From NCBI GenBank assembly GCA_963704835.1, contig CAVPHW010000006.1, forward strand, positions 74,295-138,294: a stretch of DNA of 64,000 nucleotides, given 5' to 3'. Below, piece by piece: positions 10,515 through 22,454 of the stretch (within the stretch, counting starts at the first letter, position 1; each line of letters begins with the position of its first letter). The notes beneath the pieces were generated by a model. That model saw nothing but the letters and a program-made list of their open reading frames with translations, was not told where the DNA came from and did no database searches. Position numbers and translations under genes: made by a program. The DNA comes from GCA-2746605 sp963704835. GTDB taxonomy: Bacteria > Bacteroidota > Ignavibacteria > Ignavibacteriales > Melioribacteraceae.

Positions 10515-10552
10515 AAATCAATAGCACGAATGTGGTATTTGTGTATTGATTT
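10515..10552 (-). terminator. Candidate terminator after the response regulator
   Basis: AAATCAATA at 10515-10523 and TATTGATTT at 10544-10552 form a perfect 9-bp stem, and GCAC/GTG extends it inward. It lies 10 bases beyond the reconstructed stop of the response regulator at 10562, in an AT-rich gap. Confidence 0.4.
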
Positions 10553-10561
10553 AAGATTGGA

Positions 10562-11193
10562 CTAAATTAAGTTTTCTTTAAATACTTTTGAAACAGCTCC
10601 ACTTTTTGAGTGTACATGTAGTTTATTATATATATTTTTAATATGAGTATTTACAGTATGAAAACTTAGAAATAATTTTTCTGCAATTTGTTGCTTTGTT
10701 AGGCCTTCAACAATAAATGCAGTATTTCTCTTTCTCTATCGGTCAAGCCATAATCAACTTTTTTCTTTTTAAATTTTGAAAACATTTTTAATACTTTATT
10801 CGCGATCACCATGTTCATCGGTGCACCGCCCAATTGTACTTCATTAATTGATGATATAATTTTTTCTGGTGAAGAATCTTTAAGTAAATATCCAGAGGCT
10901 CCTGCACAGAGAGCGTCGAATAGTTTGTTATTATCATCATATACAGTTAAAATAACAATCTGAATATTTTGGGATAAAGCTTTAAGCTTATCAATACATT
11001 TAATTCCATTCATTCCGGGCAATCCAATATCAAGCAAAACAACATCTGGTAAATTTTCTGAATTACTTTTTTCCAATGAATCTTCACACATGCTAAAAAC
11101 CTGGGTACATTTCATACCATTAGTACGGTTAATCAAATTAGAAATTGTATTACTATATGTTATATTGTCTTCTATAAGCCAAACGCTAATCAT
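10562..11193 (-). CDS. LuxR/NarL-family response regulator (one frameshift)
   Basis: The receiver domain fills residues 1-120: acidic pair E8/D9, phospho-acceptor D55 (VVLLDIGLPGMNG), T83 and K105. A short linker leads to the LuxR helix-turn-helix, starting LTDREREILHLL near residue 150. The reading frame breaks at about 10710. The next frame gives the rest of the domain without a gap (EGLTKQQIAEKLF, then SFHTVNTHIKNIY) and stops at 10562. A single missing base is the simplest reading. It lies 31 bases downstream of the sensor kinase and is surely its partner: the kinase dimerisation type (HisKA_3) and a NarL-type regulator normally pair. The probable target is the neighbouring polysaccharide genes (inference). 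Confidence 0.85.
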
Positions 11194-11224
11194 TTTTTTT
11201 ATTCCCAGATAAATTCATTTCTTT

Positions 11225-14200
11225 TTATTTGTTAAGTTCAAAAATTATTTCAGTTCCTTCATTTACTTTACTATTGATGTTAACTTTTCCCCTGACTTGT
11301 TGGGCTCGATTTTGAATATTTACAAGTCCACTTCTTCTTTTAAGTCGATCTATATTGAACCCAATTCCATCATCTATAATTGATATTTTAAATAAATCGG
11401 ATAAACCAATAATCTCAATAGAGCAATTTTTAGCTTTTGAATGCTTCATAATGTTAGTAAGAATTTCTTTATAAATTAAAAATATATTTCTTTTAGCCTC
11501 TAAATTCATACCTGTAAGGTTAAGCTCTGGAGGGCTATTAAATTTCCAATTAATACCTAAAAGTAATTTACTAGTGATACCTTTCATTTTTAAAACTAAT
11601 TCTTCATTCCATTCATTGTTTGGATTAATAAACCAAATGATATCTCTAATTGCATCCATTGTTTCTATAGAAGTCTTCTTAATAATCATAAGTTGTTCTC
11701 TAACAGTAGAACTTAATTCATCATTATCTAATATCATTTGGCTCTCTACACTAATGCTACTTAAATTACTACCTATTTCATCGTGTAGATCTCTTGATAT
11801 ATTTAGCCTCAACCTTTCAATTTCTAACATCTTATTAATTTTACTTTTATAAACCAAATAACCAATTAAACTTAAAAGTAAAAACAAACCAACCCGAAAC
11901 CACCAAGTCATCCACCAAGCAGGATGAATGTTAACATTTATCTTTGTACTGTTGCTCCATATTCCATCTGCATTGGAGGCTTTGACTAGGAAAGTATATT
12001 CACCTGGCTTAATATCTGTATAAGTAGCAATATTATTTGATCCAGATTGTATCCACTGCTCATCTAGACCTTCCAACTTATACAAATAATTATGCTTAAT
12101 TGTGGGTGAAAAATCTAGAACTGCAAATTCAATTGAAAAAAAATTTTGATAATATGTTAATTCAATTATCCCTTTTTTGGATACCAAACTTGAATTATAT
12201 AATTCATTGTTATTTACTTTTACGGAAATTATTTTTACAGGCAACACCAGAGAATCTATTGTTATCATCTCCGGATAAAAAGATACAAACCCATTAATTC
12301 CACCAAAATACATAACTCCTTCATCATTCTTAAAGTATGCATGCCAATTAAACTGATTATTTACGATTCCATCAGACATATCATAAATTCTAAAGTGCTC
12401 GTTTGATAAATTAAACTTAATCAAACCTTTCATTGTACTAATCCAGAGATTATTACTTTTATCTTCAAGAATACCGAATATTACATCATTGGATAATCCA
12501 TTTTGTGAATTGTAATGAGAAAATTGTTTCAGTTTTTTATCAAATTTATTTAATCCGCCACTATGCGTACCAATCCAAATATTTTTTTTTGAATCTTCAA
12601 GAATTGAAGTAATTTTATTAACACTTATTGAGTTATTATGAGTTTCATCTGGTAAATAATGATAAAGCTTTTTTTCTTCATTACTGTATTGATAAAGACC
12701 ATCTAACCATGTTCCTATCCAAAGATCATTCTCAGAGTCTTCATAGAGTGAATTAACAGAAATTCTTTTTGGTATCTGTATTGATTCTGTAGGAAGAACC
12801 GGATTGAATTTGTAAAATTTTTTTGTTTTTCTATCAAGATATTCCAATGATTCATTCGTTCCGACAAGTAATTTTCCATTTTTCAATTCTATGATTTGCT
12901 GAACCCAATTTGATTTAATGCTATTACTATCTTTTGGATCATGGAGAAATCTTTCGAATTTATTTTTAGTTGGGTTATATTTATTCAATCCACCATCACT
13001 TAATCCAATCCAAAGAAATCCTTCACTATCCTCTAACATTGTTACAACATCATTTGCACTTAAGCTATTCATGTTGCTTGGGATGTTTTCAAAATGGCTA
13101 ACTTTTCCATTATTTAAATTGATTTTATCAAATCCATCACCACCATATCCAACCCAAAGAATATTATTTTTGCCCTCGTAGATACTGCTTACAATTCTTC
13201 CACTAATTGTTTTTTCTCTAAGTGGGAAAAACCGATATTGATAAAAATCTTTTGTTGCTGGAAGTTTATTTAAGCCATCTTCTGTTCCAATCCAAATATT
13301 ATTAGATCTATCTTCATACATCCATCTGATTCTATTACTCGTAATTGTGTACGGATCGTCATCAGAATATTGTAAATTTATGGTATTTGAACCAGAATTA
13401 AATTCCGAACCATTTAAGAAAATTCCATGATAATTATATGTGCCGCTCCAAAGTCTATTCTTCCTATCTCGTATTGTTTGTCTAACTACTTCGTCCTTTA
13501 GTATATTATTGAAAGTTTTTCTTTTTTTATCAAACTCAAACAAGCCAATATTTGTACTAAGTAATAAAACATTTTTTGATTTTTTAGAAATATTCCATAC
13601 AAGATTAGGATTAGCTTTTGAATCAAATAAATATTGCTCAAATTTTTTATCCTCTATATTAAAAGCAAATAGACCATCGTTCCAGGTCCCTATCCATATT
13701 GTTTTTTCATCTTGCATCAAATGAGCTACATTATTTGCTGGGAAATATAAATCGCCTGTAGCATTTGGACTATAATTTGTAAATTTATTTTTTCTTGGTT
13801 CAAAAATGCTAAAACCACCATCCAATGTACCAAACCAAATATTCCCAACTTTATCCTCAATCAAGCATTGTATATAATTATCATAGCTGTTTGGATTATT
13901 ATAATTTTTAAAGTTTTCAAACTCAGAATTATATTTGCAAAGACCACCGCCCCATGTCCCAATCCACAAATTTTTATTTTTATCTTCATAAAGTGACATT
14001 ACATAATTTTCTGGTAAGGACGATGAATCTGAAACAACATGTTTAAATATTTTAAAGGTTTTCCCATCAAATCTGTTTAATCCATCCTTAGTGGCAATCC
14101 ATAAAAAGCCGTCTTCAGTTTGAAGAATTGAGTTAATACTGTTATTTGATAATCCTTGATCTATTGAGATTCGTTCAAAAGAAAGTGAAGTGGATTGACC

Positions 14201-14272
14201 ATTTAGATATGTAGAAAATATAATAAAATAAATTTGTGAAATGAGGAGAACTAAGATAAGCTTTGCTTTCAT
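11225..14272 (-). CDS. Two-component sensor histidine kinase with Reg_prop beta-propeller sensor
   Basis: A 1,015-residue protein. It has a signal-like N-terminus (LILVLLISQIYFIIFSTYLNG) and then about 14 Reg_prop blades of the form LxEDKxNNLWIGTWGGGLxKY at about residues 40-670, making two seven-bladed propellers. A Y_Y_Y domain follows (residues about 700-775, ending YTFLVKASNADGIWS) and one membrane helix (about 780-805). The HisKA_3 box has H830 in ISRDLHDEIGSNLS. The ATPase has the N-box with N940 and the G1 box DDGIGFN near 967. This is the architecture of the periplasmic sugar-sensing kinases that control polysaccharide loci in Bacteroidota, here as a classical kinase with a separate regulator rather than a one-piece hybrid. 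The ligand is unknown. Confidence 0.93.
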   Translation of the reverse strand: MKAKLILVLLISQIYFIIFSTYLNGQSTSLSFERISIDQGLSNNSINSILQTEDGFLWIATKDGLNRFDGKTFKIFKHVVSDSSSLPENYVMSLYEDKNKNLWIGTWGGGLCKYNSEFENFKNYNNPNSYDNYIQCLIEDKVGNIWFGTLDGGFSIFEPRKNKFTNYSPNATGDLYFPANNVAHLMQDEKTIWIGTWNDGLFAFNIEDKKFEQYLFDSKANPNLVWNISKKSKNVLLLSTNIGLFEFDKKRKTFNNILKDEVVRQTIRDRKNRLWSGTYNYHGIFLNGSEFNSGSNTINLQYSDDDPYTITSNRIRWMYEDRSNNIWIGTEDGLNKLPATKDFYQYRFFPLREKTISGRIVSSIYEGKNNILWVGYGGDGFDKINLNNGKVSHFENIPSNMNSLSANDVVTMLEDSEGFLWIGLSDGGLNKYNPTKNKFERFLHDPKDSNSIKSNWVQQIIELKNGKLLVGTNESLEYLDRKTKKFYKFNPVLPTESIQIPKRISVNSLYEDSENDLWIGTWLDGLYQYSNEEKKLYHYLPDETHNNSISVNKITSILEDSKKNIWIGTHSGGLNKFDKKLKQFSHYNSQNGLSNDVIFGILEDKSNNLWISTMKGLIKFNLSNEHFRIYDMSDGIVNNQFNWHAYFKNDEGVMYFGGINGFVSFYPEMITIDSLVLPVKIISVKVNNNELYNSSLVSKKGIIELTYYQNFFSIEFAVLDFSPTIKHNYLYKLEGLDEQWIQSGSNNIATYTDIKPGEYTFLVKASNADGIWSNSTKINVNIHPAWWMTWWFRVGLFLLLSLIGYLVYKSKINKMLEIERLRLNISRDLHDEIGSNLSSISVESQMILDNDELSSTVREQLMIIKKTSIETMDAIRDIIWFINPNNEWNEELVLKMKGITSKLLLGINWKFNSPPELNLTGMNLEAKRNIFLIYKEILTNIMKHSKAKNCSIEIIGLSDLFKISIIDDGIGFNIDRLKRRSGLVNIQNRAQQVRGKVNINSKVNEGTEIIFELNK

Positions 14273-14353
14273 TGTTGATAAATTTATAGTTTAAATTGGA
14301 ATTTATTATTCATCCGAATATCTTAAAATTCAAAAAATATTAATAAATGCTAC

Positions 14354-17300
14354 TTACTTCAGTACAATCATTTTTTTAATTTCGATAAAATTACTGGTTT
14401 GTAATTTATAAAAATAAATGCCTGAACTTAAACTACTGGCATCAAACACTACTTCATAATTTCCCGGTAATTGTTTTTGATTAACCAATTCTGAAATTTC
14501 TCTGCCCAATATATCATATATTTTTAGTTGTACATTTTGAAAAGATTCAGATAACAATTGAGGTATAGAATAATTTATTGTTGTACTTGGATTGAAGGGG
14601 TTAGGAAAGTTTTGAAAAAGTTCGAATTTAGAAGGTAAGGCAGTATTAGATTCTATATCCCCAACAATAAATTTACTATTCTTTAACCCTGGCGTCCCAA
14701 AGTGGAGTGAACTTCTCCAATTATAAGGAATGGAATTATCTAATTCAGGGTTTATTAGTTCCAATGTATTTCCAAAACCATCGGCCTCAATCGGCCAAGG
14801 CGGACCCATCTTTATACCTTACACTATCCACTAATTGTCCGGACGAATTATACAACCTCAAAAGCTCTCCACCATTACTAAGCCCAAAAGTAATATTTCC
14901 AATTACAGGCTCAGCACTTGAGTTTAATAACTTAAAACTCTCAATATTTCTGCAAATTACTAAATAACTATCTGGCATTAATAATGTTGAAGGAGGGAAA
15001 ACAAAAATGTTTGTATCAATCTCATCTTTAAAAATCCAATCAGTCAAATCAATAATTTCATTTCCAAAATTGTACAATTCAACCCAATCTTCAGTATCAT
15101 AATTTGGATTAGAATTATAGTTGATTTCATTAATAACAATTGTGGGGAACTCTAAAACCTTTTGATAATTTGCAATAATATTGTCAACATTATCAACATT
15201 TATTTCAAGAGTATCAATTGACGAAGTAATTGTACCACTCCAACCAGTAAATACGTAACCAGGATTTGATATGGCAGTCAACTTTATTTTATTCCCCATA
15301 AAATAACTACCATACCATGGATATTGAGCAGGTGTAATTGTGTTAATAGAAATTTTCCCCGCATTATCATCAGAAACATCTAACACAAGTACTTTTGTAC
15401 CTGAAAAAGAAAACTGGGTCGCAATGTGTGATCGCAATTTTGATATTCGCAAATCTGCAAATGTTTCCAAAACCATTAAGTTATTTTCCCACTCTCCATA
15501 AGAAAATTCTCCCCATTTCTCAATATGGGCATAAATCTCATCTTTAATAACATCCTTCATTTTACCAAGTTTTGCTTTTACAACTTCAGATTTAAATTCT
15601 GTGTTCATTATATCAGCAAACCGATTAATAAAATCTTTTTTAAAAATTGGGTTTTGCAATAACTTTCGTAAAATGAATGTTGACCATGGTGGATTTGGCC
15701 ATTCTGGTCCGTTAGTCTCAAGTGCAAATTTTAGAGTATTATGATTGTAGTTACTACTATTCAAAAATCCAAATCCAAAATCGGTATCAAAAATTATCCA
15801 CCTCCATTTATTTCCAATTCCTTTGGCTTTCCAAAATTTAATATTATTACCCGGCCAATCTGTATTCGCAATATAAATTTGTAAAATATTATAGTCTATA
15901 AAATTTTGAATATCGATATAGTCATTTACCTTTTCATAATTAGATTCGATTGACATGTTTGTATTAGTAAGAAACAATAACATGTCCTGGTAATCTTCAC
16001 TACTGCCATCTAAAACATCACCATTCAATTCCAAAAGATCAATACTATCTTTATTAACTTTATAATGAGATTGTAAATAATTGAGATTAATCTTTTCCCT
16101 TATGTTATGAATACCCCAATATTCTCCATTTAAATATAATACGGAAGGCTGGTATGCAAGCTTATCAACATTTAGGTTAGCACCTAAACTTTGCATAAAA
16201 CCATCTCTTAACATAGTTGAACTCCAATCGTTACCTGAATTTCTGAGCACAATTGACTGAAATTGTTGGATATCAAGCTCTGGGAAAAGTTTGTAATTCA
16301 TTCCTTCTGGATAATTCTTATCATTGGCAAATATTGATAGAGATTTTTGTGGGTGTCCTCTACTCCAACCTCCAAATATTTTTATATCAACATCCAATTT
16401 GAAATTATTTTGCCTATTAACATCAAAATACTCAAAGGAACCATGCTTTGTCCAATCTTGCCAAAAATTAGCCTTAAAATGTGGGAAATTTGTTTCTGCA
16501 TTAGGACCCATTACATAAAAACCATTATTATAATCCCAGAGATCAAAGGGGTTCATGGAAACTGAAATAATAGGTAATCCTTTTTCCTCATTAATAAAAT
16601 ATGTAGAAGTAGTAGTATTACTTGGGATAAATCCTTCCCTAAAAGATTTTAGTTTAAGAACAGTAGTTTCTACAATTGAAAGTGAGGTAGGAAAAATTTG
16701 TGAATCCGAATTGGGTTCAGATCCATCATCAGTATAATATGTTGTATTCTGAATATTGTAATTAAGCTGACTTAAAACTATTGTCGACGCATAAAATCCT
16801 GCTGGCAAAGAAAGTTCAGGTAATTCAACTTGTTGTTGAAAACCTTCTGAAATATTTGGCTCTCCTGGAGTTGGTTGAGTAAACAAATACCAACTACTAT
16901 TGCCATCCGGTTTCCTTCCATACGATACATCAACATCCAATAGAATGCTTTCTACTGAATCTACTATTTGACCATTTGTGTTCGAAAGATAAATTGCTTC
17001 CGTTCCATTTGAAATACTAAAATTGGTGTGCAATCTAGGTAGTAGTGGTAGAATTTCATCTGCAACGTTATTTGTTGCTATATTTGCCTTATAACCAATT
17101 GTTAAAAATGGAATGGCTGTTAAATCTGATGAGTTACTTTCTGAATTATGGACTTGGACGGATAATACATTATTTCCATCAATTAGAAACGTTTCAAAAT
17201 TTTCAACGAAAAAAGATTCTAATTTCTGATTTTGGTATAGTCTTGCCTCACCAGTTTGGTCTGAAAATCTGTTAAAAGGAATAACCTCATTTAACCTACC

Positions 17301-17908
17301 AAGATTGCTACGTGCAATTTCTTTTCCGTTTAAGAAAGCTACGAAGCCATCATCATAATCAATATTGAACATTAAAACGGAATGATATATCAGATTTATT
17401 ACTGATTCTAAAATTTTTTCTTAAATAAATTGAATTTACTGGATGAATCTTGTTTGATCGTCCCGTCTCCATATCCAATTCCCGTAAATCCAACGTTCCA
17501 ACCAATATCATTAAAAGAATTATCTTTCCAACCGTAGGTGGTTCCTTTGTACCTAAGAAGATATTTCCAAATATCACCTTGTCTAATTATTGTTTGCCAA
17601 GAAGAAGCGGAATGTGTTATTCTTACCAGATGCGTTTAATAATGAAATGTCTTCCGGATTAAGAAGGATATTCGGAAAGACCCATTTTTGCAAATTTGCA
17701 ATTTCTATCTGAAAGAGAATAATTTTCTAAGTTAACTACTTCTGAACTAGTGTTGTATAATTCAATCCAATCAGGCGTTTCACCAAATTCATCAAATAGA
17801 GCAGATGAATTGGAACTCATAATTTCATTTATTACAACATTCTGTGAAAATGAAAGTAACACACAGTAATATTAAAATTACGGTCGATTTTATAAAAAAA
17901 AATTTCAC
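14354..17908 (-). pseudogene. CotH-family protein with lamin-tail domains and T9SS signal (frameshifted)
   Basis: The gene would encode about 1,180 residues. It appears to start at a GTG at 17908 with a signal peptide. A lamin-tail domain follows (VVINEIMSSNSSALFDEF..DWIELYN), then a chitobiase-like Ig segment (TTYYTDDGSEPNSDS). Next is the CotH kinase-like core (FGGWSRGHPQKSLSIFA; VLRNSGNDWSSTMLRD; WRWIIFDTDFGFG). It ends with an InlB-like repeat (GYVFTGWSGT), a second lamin-tail domain (VINEINYNSNPNYDTEDWVE) and a T9SS C-terminal domain (QNFPNPFNPSTTINYSIP). CotH-type kinases phosphorylate secreted proteins or cell-surface material. The frame breaks near 17870, 17650, 17370 and 14800. The large piece 14787-17372 alone keeps the whole kinase core. 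Confidence 0.8.
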
Positions 17909-17953
17909 TATTTTCCCAAATTTAGAATTCAATTTACAAAGTTTTTAAAAAAC

Positions 17954-17991
17954 AAAGTGAACTAAAACACTATATTATTTTAGTTCACTTT
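17954..17991 (-). terminator. Strong intrinsic terminator after the GH16 lipoprotein gene
   Basis: A perfect 14-bp stem: AAAGTGAACTAAAA at 17954-17967 and TTTTAGTTCACTTT at 17978-17991, with a 10-base loop. On the minus strand the stem is followed by TTTGTTTTTT. It lies 24 bases past the GH16 stop at 18015 and separates that gene from the CotH gene. Confidence 0.85.
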
Positions 17992-18014
17992 TTAAAAATA
18001 TTATGGATGTTATT

Positions 18015-18860
18015 TCATTTTGTATTTTGTTGGTAAACCCTCACATAGTCGATTTCCATTGTTGCTGGAAACACATCAGGATCAATTCCTTTCACTCCAC
18101 CCCAATTTCCACCAACTGCAATATTTAAAATTAAATGAAACCTTTTATCAAAAGGCCAAACATCCCAACCAGTTTTTTCATTAGCGAATGAAAAATATTT
18201 GAAGTCATCAATAAAAAAGTCTATATGATCTTCAAACCATTCAATTGCATATGTATGGAACTCCGAAATTACTGTTGGTATTTTTAATTGAGCTGATTTT
18301 TGCGTACCGATTGAATGGTAATATTTTAGAGTATGTACTGAACCATGAACCACATTAGGATCGTAACCTACATGTTCCATAATATCAATCTCGCCACTTT
18401 CTGGCCAACCGCCATATTCCCAGTCGGTTGATAGCATCCAAATTGCAGGCCAGGTTCCTAAACCTGCTGGAATTTTTGCAGAAACTTCAATTCTGCCATA
18501 TTTCCAGTCCCCTTTCTTAGAGGTTCGCAATCTTGCTGAAGTAAATTCCCTTGTTCCTTCATCACCAGTATATCTTTCCAACTTAGCAACAATATTTAAT
18601 TTTCCATCTTTAACAAATGAATTTCCAGATCTGTTCGTATAATATTGAAGTTCATTATTACCACCACCATTGGCGTTCACTTCATGTTCCCATTTTCTTA
18701 GGTCGATAAAAGATTCATTAAATTCATCATTCCATACTAGAGTATAACCATCAATTTTAGGAATTTTATCTTCTTCTTTAGGTTCATTTCCATTATCTGA
18801 ACATCCAAACGAAGTTGAAAAAATTAATATTAATGCAAATCGAACTATACTAAAATTCAT
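18015..18860 (-). CDS. GH16 endo-beta-1,3-glucanase (laminarinase-type) lipoprotein
   Basis: The start is placed at the inner ATG (18860) because it gives a clean lipoprotein signal, FALILIFSTSFGCSDNG, with the acylated cysteine 20 residues in; a longer reading starts at 18887. The single GH16 domain fills the rest (NDEFNESFIDLRKWEHEV; GTWPAIWML). The catalytic motif is GEIDIMEHVG, i.e. E-x-D-x-x-E with the extra residue (beta-bulge) found in laminarinases: nucleophile E157, acid/base E162 counted from this start. The family hydrolyses beta-1,3-glucans such as laminarin. As a lipoprotein it would act at the outer membrane. It is next to a sugar symporter and a GH3 enzyme, which supports glucan use. 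Confidence 0.9.
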   Translation of the reverse strand: MNFSIVRFALILIFSTSFGCSDNGNEPKEEDKIPKIDGYTLVWNDEFNESFIDLRKWEHEVNANGGGNNELQYYTNRSGNSFVKDGKLNIVAKLERYTGDEGTREFTSARLRTSKKGDWKYGRIEVSAKIPAGLGTWPAIWMLSTDWEYGGWPESGEIDIMEHVGYDPNVVHGSVHTLKYYHSIGTQKSAQLKIPTVISEFHTYAIEWFEDHIDFFIDDFKYFSFANEKTGWDVWPFDKRFHLILNIAVGGNWGGVKGIDPDVFPATMEIDYVRVYQQNTK

Positions 18861-18870
18861 TTTTTTCACT

Positions 18871-20518
18871 TTACCAAAACATTGCATAAAGTAATGCTAA
18901 AATTAAACAAACTAAATATGAGCCAATATTAAATACTTTATCTGTTCTAAAAATTTTCGCCGTTAAATTAAATCCTTTTGGATCATCATCAAAATCATTT
19001 GAAGATAAACTTATCATTGCTACAATTACAATTGTAATTAAAAATGTATACATCATTTGATCCATAAATGGTAAGTTCCATAACAGGAAGTTTTAGATAC
19101 TAACGCAACTGGAATTGAAAAATAGCTCCCCAAATTGCACCTCTTGTTGTAACTTTTTTCCAAAATAAACCAAGCATTGACAACAGCCAAAATTCCCGGA
19201 CTAACTAAACCGGTGTACTCTTGAATATACTGAAATACTTGAGGTAAACTTTTCAAGAATGGAGCAACTAATAATGCAATAACCAAAGCAACAGCTGCAG
19301 TTATTCTTCCAACAGTTACTAATTTTTTTTCAGAGCTATTCTTTTTACTAAAGTATGGTTTATAAATATCCATTGTAAAAATTGTTGCTGTAGAATTTAA
19401 CATTGATGCCAATGAAGATATTATTGCCGCTGTTAATGCTGCAACAACAACTCCTTTTAATCCAGCTGGAATAAATGTACTGATTAACCATGGATAAGCT
19501 TTATCATAGTTTACTGTCACCATTAGCTTTGGTAAAAGCTTCTCTTGCACCATCAATTATTGCAGTTCCTTCTGGTTGTGAAAACATAACAAATGCAACA
19601 ATACCAGGAATAACAACTATCAAAGGAATGATAAGTTTTAAGAATGCTGCAAAAGCAATTCCTCTTTGTGCTTCTTTTAATGATTTTGCAGCTAAAGTTC
19701 TCTGAATAATATATTGATTAAATCCCCAATAATATAGATTTGCAATCCACATTCCACCAATTAGAACTGCAATTCCGGGAAGATTATTAAATTCCGGATT
19801 ATCCTTTGATAAGTATCATATGAAATTTATCACCAGCTTTATCATAAATGTGACTTAATCCAGCAAATATACCACCTTCTGGAGTTACATAATCTAATGC
19901 AATAACTGTTGTAATAATTCCCCCAAGCACTAAGAAGAATAACTTGAATTACATCTGTCCAAGCAACTGCAGATAATCCACCATAAAGCGAATAAGCAGC
20001 TGCAATTAATGCTAATCCAATCATTGCCGGAACTAATAAAGTTCCATCACCATTTCCCATAATTGTATCTAAGTGCTTTTGCTCCTAAAAACATTACAGT
20101 TGTTAGATTAACAAAAATAAAAAGAAATATCCAAAATATTGCTAAAATTGTTTTAAGAGTTGTATTATATCTTTGTTCAATATATTCTGGAATTGTATAA
20201 ATCTTTTTCTCAATAAAAATTGGAAGAAAAAATTTACCTACAATTATTAAAGTTATTGCTGCCATCCATTCATAAGATGCAATAGCCAAACCACCAGCAA
20301 ATCCAGATCCGGACATTCCAATAATCTGTTCTGCAGAAATATTTGCAGCAATAAGTGAAGCACCAATTGCCCACCAAGTTAAGTTTGTTACCCGCTAAAA
20401 AATAATCATTTGAATTTTTTTCATGTCCTTTCTTATCTCTTGAAACAAACAAACCAAGAGCTACAATTCCAATAATATACCCCACGAAAATAATGTAATC
20501 TAGATTTGTAAAGTTCAA
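18871..20518 (-). pseudogene. Sodium/sugar symporter, SSS family (multiply frameshifted)
   Basis: When the frames are joined this is a typical solute:sodium symporter of about 545 residues with 13-14 membrane helices: start DYIIFVGYIIGIVALGLFVS, then DYFLAGNKL, then ISAEQ in a shifted frame, GMSGSGFAGG, IPEYIEQRYNT, LYGGLSAVAWTDVIQV, WGFNQYIIQRTLAAKSL, FTMDIYKPYFSKK. These match the SglT-like sodium/glucose-galactose branch. The open pieces are 20270-20518, 20047-20316, 19842-20060, 19504-19752, 19053-19556 and 18871-19065, so at least six single-base shifts are needed. Conserved residues resume exactly in the next frame each time. It would carry the monosaccharide released by the GH3 and GH16 neighbours across the inner membrane. 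Confidence 0.82.
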
Positions 20519-20569
20519 AGTTGATTCTCCTCTAAAGTGAAATAGTGAATTAGTATATAAAAAATTTAT

Positions 20570-22427
20570 TTAATAACTTAATCCAAATCCATAAGGAAAC
20601 AAAGGATCATAATTTTCATCACCAACATTTATTGGTAATTGATCCATACTTTTGGGCCAAGAAAATGACAATTTTCCGGTGAAATTAACATCACCAAAAA
20701 GTACATCTGCAATTCCTTGTCCTTCAGTTCCCGGTAACCATGCTGCAACAAATGCATTTGCCATTTTCAACTCATCATTTATTATCATTGGTCTTCCGGA
20801 CAACAAAACAACAACCATTGGTTTGCCGCTTTTTTTAACTTTCTTAATTGTATTTATATCATCATTTGATAAAGATAAGTCTACTCTATCCCCAACTCCT
20901 TCAGCATAAGGAACTTCTCCAACAACCACAATGACTAAATCAGCATCGTTTACACCACTGCCATTCTCTGATGTTGTAACTGTTGTTTCTTTACCAACAA
21001 TATTTTTTACTGCCGATAATATACTTGTTCCACCTGTCAAATTTTCACTAAGATTACCTTGCCAAGAGATTGTCCAACCTCCAGATTGCATTCCAAGATT
21101 ATTTGCTCCTCTGCCAGTAACATGAATTTTCTTCATGTCTTTTGAGATTGGCAGAGTTTTGTTCTCATTTTTTAGTAATACTAAGGACTGCTGTACACAT
21201 TCTCTGGCAACTTCTCTATGTTCTTGAGAACCAACTTTAGACAATCAATTCGTTATCGGTCTTAATTTTATTATATAAATCTAACTTAAACTTTGAAGTT
21301 AAAATTCTCTTAACAGCATCATCAATTCTATTTATAGAAACTTTTTTCTCATCCACAAGTTCTTTTAATTTTGTTATGAAGTCAAAATAAGTATTCTGTA
21401 ATTGACCTTTATCATCAATTTTTCCTTGTGAAGCTGGTCCATGAGGAATCATAACCATATCTAAACCGGCATTTATTGATTTCTCGATATCACTTTTATA
21501 ATCACCTTCTAACTGATCAATAGCAGCCCAATCTGAAACAATGAATCCATCAAACCCTAATTCACCCTTTAAAATTTCATTGATCAAATAGCTATGACCG
21601 TGAAGTTTTTCATTGTTCCAACTGTTATAAGAAATCATTATGGAACCAGTCTTTTCTTTTATTGCTGAAATATATCCTGGTAAATGAATTTTTCTCAGAG
21701 CTTCCTCATCAACCACTGTGTTTCCTTGGTCCACGCCATTTGTTGTTCCACCATCTCCCATAAAATGTTTTGTGCAGGAAAGTATTGCATCCTTCGAGGC
21801 TAAATTTCCACCTTCGAATCCTCGAACAACGGCTGCGCCCAATTCTGCAACAAGTACTGGATTCTCACTGAAACTTTCATAGGTTCTTCCCCATCTTTCA
21901 TTTCTTGCTACAGCTACACAAGGTGCAAATGACCAGTGAACGCCAGTTCCAGCAACTTCTACAGCTGTTACTCTAGCTGCTTTCTCAATTAATTCGGCAT
22001 TCTGTGTACATCCTAAACCAATATTATGAGGAAAAACAACTGCTCCATCTACATTATTATGCCCGTGCACAGCATCTACACCTAGTAATAATGGAATTCC
22101 TAATCGCGTTTTTAAAGAATAATTCATTAGTGAATCTGACATTTTTGCCCATCCACTGGGAGTAATGTCATCCACTATAGGTCCACCACCCCAAAGAACA
22201 GATCCAATTGAATATTTTACAATATCATTAAAATCAACAAATGCCATATAAGAAACTTGTGTCATTTGTCCAATTTTCTCTTCAAGAGTCATTTTGGCTA
22301 AAAGTTGATCTACATTTTTGGCAATCTCTTCAGCTTTACTATTTTCAATATCTTCTTTGGTCTCTTGCTTACAGCTAAGAAATAAAAGTATTAGAGTAAT
22401 AATTAAAAGAAACTTAATTTTTGTCAT
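20570..22427 (-). CDS. GH3 beta-glucosidase lipoprotein (one frameshift)
   Basis: About 620 residues in two overlapping pieces (21237-22427 and 20570-21244); the shift is near 21240. A lipoprotein signal ends at LLFLSCKQE (Cys19). The N-terminal TIM-barrel has the KH-F-x-GDGGTTNGVDQ loop (residues about 220-236) and the nucleophile D299 in GFIVSDWAAI. The second, alpha/beta sandwich domain follows the shift (SLVLLKNENKTLPI, then GEVPYAEGVGDR and GTEGQGIADVLFG). This is the exo-beta-1,4/1,3-glucosidase type (barley ExoI-like, BglX-like without a long fibronectin tail). It would release glucose from oligosaccharides in the periplasm. It is in a directional run with the symporter and the GH16-malectin gene. 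Confidence 0.88.
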
Positions 22428-22454
22428 GCGGTTAATCCGAAATTTTAATAATAG